Shown here: piece after piece, positions 8,264-17,110 of the stretch | Layout of the letters: every line of letters begins with the position of its first letter | Numbering within the stretch: position 1 is the first letter of the stretch | NCBI GenBank assembly: GCA_944327295.1 | Contig: CALVHF010000016.1 | Coordinates: 1 to 34,688, forward strand | Source: an uncultured Desulfovibrio sp. | GTDB lineage: Bacteria > Desulfobacterota > Desulfovibrionia > Desulfovibrionales > Desulfovibrionaceae | DNA length: 34,688 bases | Direction: 5' to 3' | The notes under the pieces: generated by a model | Told to the model about the DNA's origin: nothing | Seen by the model: the letters and a program-made list of their open reading frames with translations, nothing else | Databases searched by the model: none | Made by a program: the position numbers and the translations under genes

Positions 8264-9390
8264 TCGAAACGCTGCTTGCCCGGCCGAAGACCTTTTCCTT
8301 CATTCAGGCTGTCCGGCTTCTTGTGCAGGCAAACAGGGGCCAGTGGGCAGACGGTCAGGACTTCCTGCGCCACGGCCTCAAGATTCGCCCCCATCTCTCC
8401 CTGGCGCACCCGGGGACGGATATTGTCGACATCGGTGTCCGTGCGCCTGAGAAGGCCGCACCTGAAGAGGCACAGGAGCGAGCCGGGCTGGCAGAGACCG
8501 GACGGACAGAAGACAGGCCGGCCGCAGGGGCCGCGCCAGACACGGCTGATCCTGCCACGGGCAGGATGCGCTATGCCATGACCGTCACCTTCCTGTCGCT
8601 CTATGGCGCCTCCTCCCCCCTGCCCACCTTCTACACCGAAGAACTCATAGAGGAAGCCAGAGAGGATCACGACGAGAGCCGCACGTTTCTGGATATCTTC
8701 AACCAGGCGCTCTATGTCCTCTATTACCGGGCCTTCAATGCCTGCAAAATCGGCCAGCGCACGCTGGAGGATGCCGACAGCAGCGTGCTCCTGATGCAGG
8801 AGGCCCTGCTCGGCATGGGGCTTGGGAGCCTGCGTGACAGGGCTGAGCTCTCAATGGCGGACTGGGCCTGCATGGACCTCTACATCCGCTCCACCAGAAC
8901 GGCTGAGGGGCTGGCCCGCATCGTACAGATACTGACCGGGGCCCGGCACGTGGAAGTGGAGCAGTGCGTCCTGCGCATCATCCCCATTGCGCCGGATCAG
9001 CAGGCACGGCTCGGCCGGGCACAGCTTGGCGCTGATGTCATCGGCAGGGAAATCCGGGACTGCGAGGGGGCCTTTCGCCTGCACATCCATTCCCTGGAAG
9101 AGCGAGAACTGCCGCGCTTTCTGCCTGGCGGCCCGTCCCTGCGCACAATCACGGCAGCCGTCAGGCGCTATCTCACCACGCCCCTGGCCTGGGACCTTGT
9201 CCTGCATGTGGCCCCGCGGGCCGCACAGCCTGGAGGGCTTGGGGCCTGCCGGCTGGGCCGCACGTCCTTCCTGTGCGAGAAAGCCTCGCAGGAACGCTGC
9301 TACCACTTCAGCCAGGCAGCCGTCCTGCAAGGACTTGCGCCACGGCAGGTCTTGCGCGGAACAAGAGTCATGCAAGACCTCCCAGCGTGA
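8227..9390 (+). CDS. tssG: T6SS baseplate subunit TssG
   Basis: 387 aa, somewhat longer than usual for TssG (ImpH/VasB family). Hallmarks: KTFSFIQAVRLLVQA near residue 21, the TFLSLYGASSPLPTFYTEEL core near 121, and FNQALYVLYYRAF in place of the usual F-x-x-R-x-x-x-L-x-Y-R-A-W stretch. The extra length is partly an Ala/Glu/Gly-rich insert at about residues 72-112, before the core, with no visible fold. TssG bridges TssF, TssE and TssK in the baseplate. The ATG lies inside the end of tssF, with GGGAGAA about 8 bases upstream, so translation is probably coupled. Confidence 0.9.
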   Translation: MDTTSGQPPAAVIETLLARPKTFSFIQAVRLLVQANRGQWADGQDFLRHGLKIRPHLSLAHPGTDIVDIGVRAPEKAAPEEAQERAGLAETGRTEDRPAAGAAPDTADPATGRMRYAMTVTFLSLYGASSPLPTFYTEELIEEAREDHDESRTFLDIFNQALYVLYYRAFNACKIGQRTLEDADSSVLLMQEALLGMGLGSLRDRAELSMADWACMDLYIRSTRTAEGLARIVQILTGARHVEVEQCVLRIIPIAPDQQARLGRAQLGADVIGREIRDCEGAFRLHIHSLEERELPRFLPGGPSLRTITAAVRRYLTTPLAWDLVLHVAPRAAQPGGLGACRLGRTSFLCEKASQERCYHFSQAAVLQGLAPRQVLRGTRVMQDLPA

Positions 9391-9476
9391 CCAAACTGCT
9401 CCCGCAGCCCCTCCAAGCTGGCCTCCTCTTTCCCGTCTCCTGTCCATGTACCTGTTTCGCTGTCCCGGAGTGTCCC

Positions 9477-12400
9477 ATGAGCCAGTCTTCTTCCCTTGTC
9501 AACGAACTCCTTGCCAGAGAACGTTTTCTGTTTGCATCCAGGGCCCTGCAGGACGACGGTGCCCTGCATGTTGTCCGCTTTTCCGGCCAGGAAGGGCTCA
9601 ACATGCTCTATTCCTTCGACATCACACTTGCGACCAGGGAAAGCAGTCTGCCGATGGAGGACATGCTTTCGTCCGGGGCCAGACTCAGCATTGTGCGCGA
9701 CAACGGTTCCAGAGCCAGCTTCAGCGGCTTTCCCACAAAAATAGTGCAGACCTCGCGCTACAACGACTGGACGTTCTACGAGCTCACCCTGCAGCCCGGT
9801 TTCTGGTACTATTCCAGGATCACGCAGAACAACTTCTTTATCAACAAGAATGTCCAGCAGATCCTGTCCGAATGCCTGGACAGGATCAACAACTACAATC
9901 TGACGTACGAGTTCAGGCTGTCCCGGGACTATCCAGTCCAGGAATTTTCCATGCAGCATAATGAAAGCATGTACGACTACATGGCCTGGAAAATGGAACG
10001 GGACGGCATCTCTTACTATTTTTCCGAAAGCGATCAGGGAGAGCACCTGATATTCACGGACTCCAGGCTGGCCCACGAGCCTCTGGCCGCAACATCGTCC
10101 CTGCGCTATTCGCCTGTTTCCGGCATGGAACATGCCCACAGGGAGGAAGTTGTCACCTCCTTTTCCCTCTGCTGCATGCCCCTGCCGCAGTGGGTCATTC
10201 TCAGGGACTACAACTGGCTCAATCCCAACGAGCCAGTCCAGGGCAAGGCCCTCGTCTCGGAAAAGGGTCTTGGCGAAGTCTACTTCTACGGCGAGGGCTT
10301 CACGACCACGGCAGAAGGCAACCGCCTGGCCGAAATCAGGGCCGAAAGCCTGCGCTGCCAGGCACGGCACTATATGGGGACAAGTTCGGTCCCGACCCTG
10401 AGACCGGGGTTCAATTTCACCCTGACCAATCACTACGATCCGTCCTGCAATGCCGACTACACGCTGACCTCCATCCGGCATGAAGGCAGCCAGGAAGCCC
10501 TGCTCTCCCAGGCGCTGAGCCTGCCCCTTGAGCATCCGGACAAGCTCTATTACCGCAATTCCTTTTCCTGCATTTCCGCAGACATGCAGTTTCGACCGCA
10601 GCGCGTCACCAGGCGCAGCAAGGTCAGTGGCATGATTACGGCCTTCATCGATGCCTCCAGCGATACAGGCGTTCCGGAAATCAGCAGCACCGGCTGCTAC
10701 AAGGTTGTCTTCCCCCAGGACACGTCCGGCCGCTCCTCGGGCAAGGCCTCCTGCTGGATCAGGCGCATGCAGCCGCAGGCAGGCCTTGGCTACGGCACAA
10801 CCCTTCCCCTTGCTCCAGGCGTGGAAGTCCTCATAGCCTTCATGGACGGCGATCCCGACCGGCCAGTCATTGCCGGCGCCGTCAGCAATCCGGAAAGCGG
10901 CTTTTCCGAATCGCCCGACTCGGCGCAGAATGCGGGCCTGCGCACTGCAGGCGGCAACGGACTTGTCTTCAACGACAGCGGCACCAAGCAGGGGATTCTC
11001 CTGAAAAGCGGTGGCCGATCCGGCATCATGATGGCCTCGGGCAGCCTGGATGCCTATATGCAGTACTCGGACTCGACCACGGCCTTCTCGTCCACCCTCA
11101 GTGAAAGTTTTGCCGGCCTGGCACAAAATGTTGGCGGCGGTTTTGCAAGCTCCCTGTCTGCCTCGCAGAAAAAGTGGAAGACCTGGGGAACGGCGTCCAC
11201 TGTTCTGAAGACCATAGCAAAACTTGCCTCGTCCTTCGGAAAGCCTCAGGGCACAAAGGGCGACAACAACATAGCGACGGGCCTCTCCGTCAGCGCAAGT
11301 GCCATCAAGGCACTTCTGCAAATTGTCGATTTTGCGCAGTCCGACAAGGAAGACGCACCAAAGTATGCCGCAAGCCTGACGGCAAAATCCGACAAGTGCG
11401 CGCTCAAGCTGCAGACAAACATGGAAGACAGTGCCCAGGCAAAGTTTATTGCCTTCAGCACCATCAATATCCTCGCAAATCTGGCTGCCTCCAGCCAGGG
11501 AGGAGCGAGCCTGAAGAACCAGGAGGAAAAATCGGCCGAGGCATGGAAAAAATTGGAGAAAGCCCGGCAGAACTATGACGCCTTGGAAGACAAGGAGGGA
11601 TGGAAGGCGGACAAGGCAAGGGAGGCACTCGCATCGGCCGAAAAAGCGCATAAAACGAGTCTCGATGACATAAAGAAAGCCAAGCACAAGCTGTCTCGTG
11701 ACATGGTTCAGTCCGGACTGGAAACGCTCCTTCCGGAAATTCTCAGCATGATCCTTTTCTACAAAAAGGCCAATATCCTCAGAACAGGGAGTCCCAAGGG
11801 CATTCTGATCCAGTCTCCCGAGAGTACCCTTGTCACGCAGTCCGACAAGGAGAGCATGCTGCTCAGCAGCAAGTCCATTGGCCTGTGCGTGCATCCTGGT
11901 GCAGAGAAACTGATTACTGACTGCACCCCAGAACAGCTGGCAGCCAGATATCACGTCAAAGACAATTCAATCTGCCTGCTTGGAGAACGTATTGAGGAAA
12001 TAGGACTTGAAAATATCGATATTAATGCAATAAAAAATATAAATACAGTTTCGAGCAACCTTCATTTATCAACAAAAAGAAACGATACATTCTATGAAAA
12101 ATTAAGTAATTTTAATATAGGAAGCTTTGAAAGCGCACAAAAATTAAAACTTTCTCAAAATAATTATAACGAACAAAAAAACGATCAAGCTTGCTTTGGA
12201 GAATTAACAATAAAATATGAAAACAATAAAAATACGAGTACTTTTGAAAATAGCCATGGTTCCTTGAATATATGCAACACACCCAAAGACACCGATGACA
12301 GCCTGACCATGACCAACAAGAGCAATGGCGGCATCGACTTTGAATCCAGCCTTGTCATGGACAAGAACGGCATTTCCCTCAAGGATGCCTACAATTCCCT

Positions 12401-12677
12401 TGTCTTTGCTCACGAGGACAAACTGACGCTGGCCTCCGATGCGTCCAATGCACTGACCATATCAGGCAAGGATAAAAAAATCGATCTGACCTCGGCAAAC
12501 ATCAAGCTTGCCTCAAGCAACAACTCCTCCATTGCGGTCGACAGCAACATCGAACTCAACACCCAGGGCAATTTGAAGCTTTCTTCTCCAGCAGGCCTGA
12601 CCATCAATGGGTCGACGCTTGAACTCAAGGGAAAGGTCATAAAACTGGACGCCGACGCTCTTGCGCAACTTGGTTAG
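9477..12677 (+). CDS. vgrG: T6SS spike protein VgrG (TssI) with long C-terminal extension
   Basis: 1066 aa, against roughly 600-700 for a plain VgrG. Residues 1-375 are the gp27-like part (LNMLYSFDITLA, ESMYDYMAWKMERDGISYYF); residues 384-470 the gp5 OB-fold (KVVFPQDTSGRSSGKASCWI, GVEVLIAFMDGDPDRPVIAG). Then come a needle start (about 488-515), a helical part with a charged coiled coil (about 675-742), an AT-rich segment (about 840-933) and a beta-rich end with repeated LTLASDASNALTISG-like strands (935-1066). VgrG trimers tip the Hcp tube and carry effectors outside. GGAG lies 6 bases before the ATG at 9477; upstream in-frame codons overlap tssG and lack family character. The extension matches no toxin I recognise. 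It could be an effector, a cargo-docking platform or a longer needle. Confidence 0.92.
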   Translation: MSQSSSLVNELLARERFLFASRALQDDGALHVVRFSGQEGLNMLYSFDITLATRESSLPMEDMLSSGARLSIVRDNGSRASFSGFPTKIVQTSRYNDWTFYELTLQPGFWYYSRITQNNFFINKNVQQILSECLDRINNYNLTYEFRLSRDYPVQEFSMQHNESMYDYMAWKMERDGISYYFSESDQGEHLIFTDSRLAHEPLAATSSLRYSPVSGMEHAHREEVVTSFSLCCMPLPQWVILRDYNWLNPNEPVQGKALVSEKGLGEVYFYGEGFTTTAEGNRLAEIRAESLRCQARHYMGTSSVPTLRPGFNFTLTNHYDPSCNADYTLTSIRHEGSQEALLSQALSLPLEHPDKLYYRNSFSCISADMQFRPQRVTRRSKVSGMITAFIDASSDTGVPEISSTGCYKVVFPQDTSGRSSGKASCWIRRMQPQAGLGYGTTLPLAPGVEVLIAFMDGDPDRPVIAGAVSNPESGFSESPDSAQNAGLRTAGGNGLVFNDSGTKQGILLKSGGRSGIMMASGSLDAYMQYSDSTTAFSSTLSESFAGLAQNVGGGFASSLSASQKKWKTWGTASTVLKTIAKLASSFGKPQGTKGDNNIATGLSVSASAIKALLQIVDFAQSDKEDAPKYAASLTAKSDKCALKLQTNMEDSAQAKFIAFSTINILANLAASSQGGASLKNQEEKSAEAWKKLEKARQNYDALEDKEGWKADKAREALASAEKAHKTSLDDIKKAKHKLSRDMVQSGLETLLPEILSMILFYKKANILRTGSPKGILIQSPESTLVTQSDKESMLLSSKSIGLCVHPGAEKLITDCTPEQLAARYHVKDNSICLLGERIEEIGLENIDINAIKNINTVSSNLHLSTKRNDTFYEKLSNFNIGSFESAQKLKLSQNNYNEQKNDQACFGELTIKYENNKNTSTFENSHGSLNICNTPKDTDDSLTMTNKSNGGIDFESSLVMDKNGISLKDAYNSLVFAHEDKLTLASDASNALTISGKDKKIDLTSANIKLASSNNSSIAVDSNIELNTQGNLKLSSPAGLTINGSTLELKGKVIKLDADALAQLG
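11995..12275. other. AT-rich island inside vgrG
   Basis: By hand count 58 of 240 bases in 12001-12240 are G or C (24%), against a GC-rich gene on both sides. The reading frame stays open through it and codon choice shifts to A/T-ending codons (AAA, AAT, TTA, ATA). The borders are sharp, within about 20-30 bases. This is best explained by recombination with foreign vgrG tail DNA. Confidence 0.85.
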
Positions 12678-12874
12678 AACTGTCCGAAAAAATGGTCTCA
12701 GGACCGAGCGCTTTTGCCTGACGCACGGCCCCGGATCCGGTCACAGGCGACCTGGCTCCTCCCCCGGATGCGCCGGTTGCGCTGCTCCGCCCCTATCCCC
12801 GCTCGGCCCCGTGTCAGAGTTCTCTGCACTGCGTCCGCATCCTTTGTTACGCACTCCTTTCGCCGGTGTCCATC
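12678..12874. other. 197-base gap between vgrG and the adaptor gene
   Basis: No gene seen. A small GGTC/GACC stem lies just after the vgrG stop. This is the largest gap in the left half of the operon, and no promoter was recognised. Confidence 0.4.
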
Positions 12875-15800
12875 ATGCAGCAACTCCTCTTTCCCTACCT
12901 CGCGCTGACCTCCCTGTGTCTTCCCGTACACAGCCGGCTTCTGCGCTGCCTGACCATATCCCTGTCCTTTTCCCTGACAGCCGGACGCGGTGCGCGGCAG
13001 CTCCTGTCTCCGGAATGCGGCTGGCAGGCGGCTGCCGCCGATCTCGAGACGGGTGCCCCTGTGGACATGGGCCTGCCCAAGGCCCGGGCCGAGTGGCTCA
13101 TGGCAGGCTGTGCCTGCGCTTCGCAGCCCGTGGAGGGACTTGTTGTCGACGTGGCTGTAGGCTCCCTGCAGCGCCGCTTCTTTGTCTGCGCAGACAGGGA
13201 AGACGACGGCATGGGAATCCCCAGGCCCGGGACCTTTCAGCGCATGCCTCTGGACTGGGCCCATACCTATGGCGGCCCCGGCTGCGCCGGCAATCCGGGC
13301 GGCAAGGGCGCCTGCGTCCGCAACGGCGTGCGCAGCCTGCCCAATGTCTGCGAAGCCGATGCGAGCGGCGAGATTCTGACCCAGTCCGCTGTCTGCCCAG
13401 GCCCCATCCTGCCCCTCAACCGATCGTATGACAGGCTCGGAACCTTTGATGCACACTGGCTCAGAACGGCCTGGCCCGGACCTCCGGGGGACTTTGACTG
13501 GTCCTTCTACAATCTGGCCCAGCCCTGTCAGCGCCAGGAGCAGGGCTTCAGCGGCCTGGAGACGATTCGCATCAGCAACATGCACCCCACCCTGCCGCTT
13601 CTGGACTCCAGTCTTCCCGGCCTGCGGCTCAGGGTCTTTGTGGACTACGGCACAAGAGAGGCGCCTTCCTGGCACGAAGTTGGTGTCAGTGCCGACACGA
13701 TCTGGCTCTTCCCGAACCAGGGCACAGGCATGCAGCTGTGGCACGCCACGGCACCGACCAGGGATGAACGCAGCACGGATATCTGCCAGGTGGCCGTCTG
13801 CTATGAAGAAGCGGATGGTCCCAGGCACGCTCTGGCCGAACTTCTGGCCCGGCTTTCCAGCGAAGAAACAGGAGAAAAAGAGGCGGACAGTGCCCCTGTG
13901 CAGACCGCGACCGCGGCCTTTCAAAAACCGCAGCAGCCGCCTGTGCCGAAGGCAGCCGTACCGGACGCAGCTGTACCGGTTCCACCCAAGGCCCCTGCAA
14001 TCCAGCCTGAGCAGCCCGAGACGCCTCCCCAAAGCCCGCAGGAGCGGATCAGGGAGATGGCTCAAAAGGCCCGGGAGGATATTCCCGCGCTGCTTGGCGA
14101 GCTCAACCCCATGCTTGTGCGCCAGGGCCTGAATCCTGTCCGGGCCGCCGATGTGGAAGCCCGGATTCAGCGGCAGGAGCAGGCCATGCTGGAGGTGCTC
14201 GAAGAGGAGGAAAACGCGCCTTCTCCCAGGGAACAGCTCCTGCAGGCAGGCATGAGCAGCGAGCAGGTGGACAAGCTCTTCGAGGCTGCGAGCCTCACGC
14301 CCCCGCAACGCAGCCAGTTTGCCAGCGCCAGGGCGTATGACGAAGCCCTGGAGGCCTTTGGAGACCGCTTTGCCGAACTGACCGGAGCGTCTGCCGCCCA
14401 GCGGGCGAATCTCGTTTCCGGCCTGAAGGAGCTCGATCCCTCTCTGGAAGAGAGCGATGCTCTGAACGCCCTGCAGAAGACCCCGCCTTCTCCGGCCGAA
14501 ACCCTGCGCAGCGCAGGCCTGAACGTGGACAGTGCCCTGCTGGACAGAGGCCTTGCCTCCATCAGTGCGCTGAACAGGCACAGCGGCGATGCCGACATGA
14601 TGGCCGCCATGCAGGATCTCGGGCTTGCCCTGAACCTCGATCCCGCAATCACGTCTTCCGTCCTGACAAACATGCTCGCACGGATACGAACCGTCCTCTA
14701 CGCCCTTCCCGAGACAAGGGACCAGCTCAAGGACCTGGCCAGACTGTGGCCCGACCAGGCCAGGGGCCTTGCCGCCCTGGAACAGCACCTGGACAGTCTT
14801 CCCCTGGAGCATTCCTTTGACCTGCGCTCCCTGGCCATGGAATCAGGCATCAGCGACAAACGACTGCTCGACAGTCTGGAAGCCCTGGATCCCCTTCCGG
14901 CCAAGCCCGCACCACCGCCTGTTAGTGCAGAGCCCGAGGCTGCCCTGTCCGAAGCGCAGGCCCTGGAGACCGGGCCTGCTGCCTCCTTCCCGAACAATCC
15001 CCCTGACGCGCTTGCCGAGAGCCTTGCACAGGATTCTTCCGATCCGCTTCCGGCAGAGGGGCCTGTGCAGGATACGGCACAGGAGCAGGCCGGCGCTTTT
15101 GCAGGGATCGGCGAAGAAGGGCAGGAAATGGGGCAGGACACGGCTCTTCCAGATTTTGAGGGACAGGATCTGAGCGGAGCAGCCCTTGCCGGGCTGTGCC
15201 TCACAAAGGCCCGGCTCACCTCGGCCCGCTTGTGCGGAGCCGACTTGCGCAAGGCTGATCTTTCCGGTGCGAGCCTTGCCTTTGCCGATCTCACCGGGGC
15301 CTCTCTTGCCGGCGCCAACCTGACGGATGCCGACTTGACCGGTGCTGTACTCAATGCAACCGATCTGCGCGAGGCAAGGGCCTGCGATGCAACCTTTGAC
15401 AAGGCATACATGCACAACTGCCAGCTGGAGGGCCTTGTCGCATCAGGAGCCTCCTTCACGGAGACGAGGGCCACAGGCCAGGACTTTTCTGCCTGCGCGG
15501 ATCTCTCTTCTGTCCATTTTCTGCACGCAGAGCTTGATCAGGCACGTTTTTCGAAGGCACCCCTGCCCAGGGCGACCTTCGAGGCATGCACCCTCATGGG
15601 CGCGGACTTTGCGGGCTGCTCCATGCCCAATGCCCGCATCTACTCGTGCCGGCTTGATTCGGCCCGCTTTTTCCAGGCCGATCTGTCTCAAAGCAGCTGG
15701 CTCAACTGCGACGGGACGCATCTTGTCCTGCGCGAGGCTGTCCTCACCGAGGCCAGCCTGGAAACATGCCGCCTTGTACAGTCGGATCTCTCCTGTCTTT

Positions 15801-16021
15801 CGTCCAGAGGCTGTCGCTTTCTCTCCTGCGATCTGCACGGCTGCGATCTGCGCTTCTGCGATCTTCTGCAGGGCGCCCTGCGGGACTGCACACTCGGCAA
15901 CGCCGACCTGCGCGGTGCCAGCCTCTTTGCTGCCGATCTGCTCTACATGGCCGTGAACGAGGCAACCAGGATGGACGACTGCGATTTGGGCCGTACCTGC
16001 CTGCGTCTGGGAGAAAACTGA
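12875..16021 (+). CDS. DUF2169 T6SS adaptor fused to pentapeptide repeats
   Basis: 1048 aa. Residues 1-330 are a DUF2169 domain (FQRMPLDWAHTYGG, NPGGKG, RISNMHPTLPLLDS, IWLFPNQGTGMQLWHA), a family of chaperone/adaptors that load effectors onto VgrG. A Pro/Ala linker (330-385) leads to a mostly helical acidic middle part (385-690), a second linker, and from about 758 to 1040 pentapeptide repeats of the A(D/N)Lxx type, starting at LPDFEGQDLSGAAL. ATG 12875 is preferred; GTG 12866 is a near alternative and neither has a clear ribosome binding site. It overlaps the next gene by one base (TGATG). The repeat region contains 18 cysteines. It probably works in the cytoplasm during spike assembly (family knowledge plus context). 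The role of the middle domain is unknown. Confidence 0.82.
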   Translation: MQQLLFPYLALTSLCLPVHSRLLRCLTISLSFSLTAGRGARQLLSPECGWQAAAADLETGAPVDMGLPKARAEWLMAGCACASQPVEGLVVDVAVGSLQRRFFVCADREDDGMGIPRPGTFQRMPLDWAHTYGGPGCAGNPGGKGACVRNGVRSLPNVCEADASGEILTQSAVCPGPILPLNRSYDRLGTFDAHWLRTAWPGPPGDFDWSFYNLAQPCQRQEQGFSGLETIRISNMHPTLPLLDSSLPGLRLRVFVDYGTREAPSWHEVGVSADTIWLFPNQGTGMQLWHATAPTRDERSTDICQVAVCYEEADGPRHALAELLARLSSEETGEKEADSAPVQTATAAFQKPQQPPVPKAAVPDAAVPVPPKAPAIQPEQPETPPQSPQERIREMAQKAREDIPALLGELNPMLVRQGLNPVRAADVEARIQRQEQAMLEVLEEEENAPSPREQLLQAGMSSEQVDKLFEAASLTPPQRSQFASARAYDEALEAFGDRFAELTGASAAQRANLVSGLKELDPSLEESDALNALQKTPPSPAETLRSAGLNVDSALLDRGLASISALNRHSGDADMMAAMQDLGLALNLDPAITSSVLTNMLARIRTVLYALPETRDQLKDLARLWPDQARGLAALEQHLDSLPLEHSFDLRSLAMESGISDKRLLDSLEALDPLPAKPAPPPVSAEPEAALSEAQALETGPAASFPNNPPDALAESLAQDSSDPLPAEGPVQDTAQEQAGAFAGIGEEGQEMGQDTALPDFEGQDLSGAALAGLCLTKARLTSARLCGADLRKADLSGASLAFADLTGASLAGANLTDADLTGAVLNATDLREARACDATFDKAYMHNCQLEGLVASGASFTETRATGQDFSACADLSSVHFLHAELDQARFSKAPLPRATFEACTLMGADFAGCSMPNARIYSCRLDSARFFQADLSQSSWLNCDGTHLVLREAVLTEASLETCRLVQSDLSCLSSRGCRFLSCDLHGCDLRFCDLLQGALRDCTLGNADLRGASLFAADLLYMAVNEATRMDDCDLGRTCLRLGEN

Positions 16022-17025
16022 TGGCTCAGGATTCAAGCACAACCCGCCTGTATCAGGGCCAGGCCTTTTCCGGCGTGGATCTGCGCAACCGGGATCTCGG
16101 CGCCTTCCACTTTGCACACTGCACCTTCAGCCACTGTGCCCTGGATGCCTCGGTTCTGCGTGGAGCCCGATTTTGTGCCTGCACCTTTCAGGCCTGCTCC
16201 TTCACGGATGCGGACCTGGAAGAAGCAGCGCTTGTCCAGTGCACGCTTTCCCAGTGCTCGCTTGTCAGCGCGCACCTTGTCTCGACCAGGATCACTTCCT
16301 GCACCCTCAGGGAAACGGACCTGAGCTCTGCCCTGCTCGATCGCTGCGACCTTGCCGGAACGATTCTTGAGGACTGCGTGCTTGCGAAGACCGTGCTCAC
16401 CTCCTGCTCCGGACTGCAGAACAGCCGCCTGCTCAAGGTGGACTGCACCTCCTGCCTGTTTTTCGGCTGCGACATGAGAGGAGTCGAGCTTGTCCAGTGC
16501 CATGGCAGGCTTCTCATCTTCCGGGAGTGCTCCCTGCAGGGGCTTGTGGCCAGACAGTGCCGGCTGCCCCAGCTCACCTGCCTCTCCCTGGCCATGCAGG
16601 AAAGCCTGTTTGCCGACTGCGTCCTTGATCAGGCCGCCTTTGCCGGATCCAGCCTGGGTGCAGCAACGTTTGCAGCCTGCTTGTGCGACTGCATCAACTT
16701 TCAGGGCAGCCTCCTTGCCGGTGCACGGCTGGAGCATCTTGTCCTTGACAGGGCACAGTTCGCAGGGGCAGATTTGAGCGGCGCAAGCCTGAAGGGCAGC
16801 AGCCTGAAGATGGCCGATTTTTCTCATGCACGGCTCAGTCATGCCGACCTCTCCCGGACCGATCTGACCCTGGCCAGCATGCATGCCTGCAGCCTTGACT
16901 CTGCCCTGACGGCCGGAGCCCGCATGGAACAGATCCGCGGCACCGACGCGGCCCTGCTTCGGGCCGAATCCTTCCGTCCTCCCAGAACGCCCGCACGCCA
17001 GGTCACAGACACCTCTCGTCATTAG
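16021..17025 (+). CDS. Cysteine-rich pentapeptide repeat protein, T6SS-associated
   Basis: 334 aa, almost entirely pentapeptide repeats, with a short N-terminal lead and a charged Arg/Pro tail after about residue 315. The units read, for example, CTFQA-CSFTD-ADLEE-AALVQ-CTLSQ-CSLVS: the central position is Leu/Phe, and the position two before it, normally Ala, is very often Cys. I count 23 cysteines. Such repeats form a right-handed four-sided beta helix; the inward-facing cysteines would stack. Its ATG overlaps the stop of the adaptor gene by one base, so it is translationally coupled. The pairing with DUF2169, DUF3540 and DUF4150 genes beside vgrG is a recurrent T6SS arrangement. The molecular function is unknown. 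Confidence 0.8.
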   Translation: MAQDSSTTRLYQGQAFSGVDLRNRDLGAFHFAHCTFSHCALDASVLRGARFCACTFQACSFTDADLEEAALVQCTLSQCSLVSAHLVSTRITSCTLRETDLSSALLDRCDLAGTILEDCVLAKTVLTSCSGLQNSRLLKVDCTSCLFFGCDMRGVELVQCHGRLLIFRECSLQGLVARQCRLPQLTCLSLAMQESLFADCVLDQAAFAGSSLGAATFAACLCDCINFQGSLLAGARLEHLVLDRAQFAGADLSGASLKGSSLKMADFSHARLSHADLSRTDLTLASMHACSLDSALTAGARMEQIRGTDAALLRAESFRPPRTPARQVTDTSRH

Positions 17026-17064
17026 CCGACCTTCCCCAAGAGCATCGCAAGGCGTCCTCCTGCG

Positions 17065-17085
17065 GCCTCTTCAGAAGGCTTTTTT
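17065..17085 (+). terminator. Weak terminator-like hairpin within the operon
   Basis: GCCT (17065-17068) and AGGC (17076-17079) form a short stem followed directly by six Ts (17080-17085). The stem is short, so it would at most reduce readthrough from the spike-loading genes. Confidence 0.3.
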
Positions 17086-17110
17086 CAGGATGTCTTCCCA
17101 AGGAGTCCCC

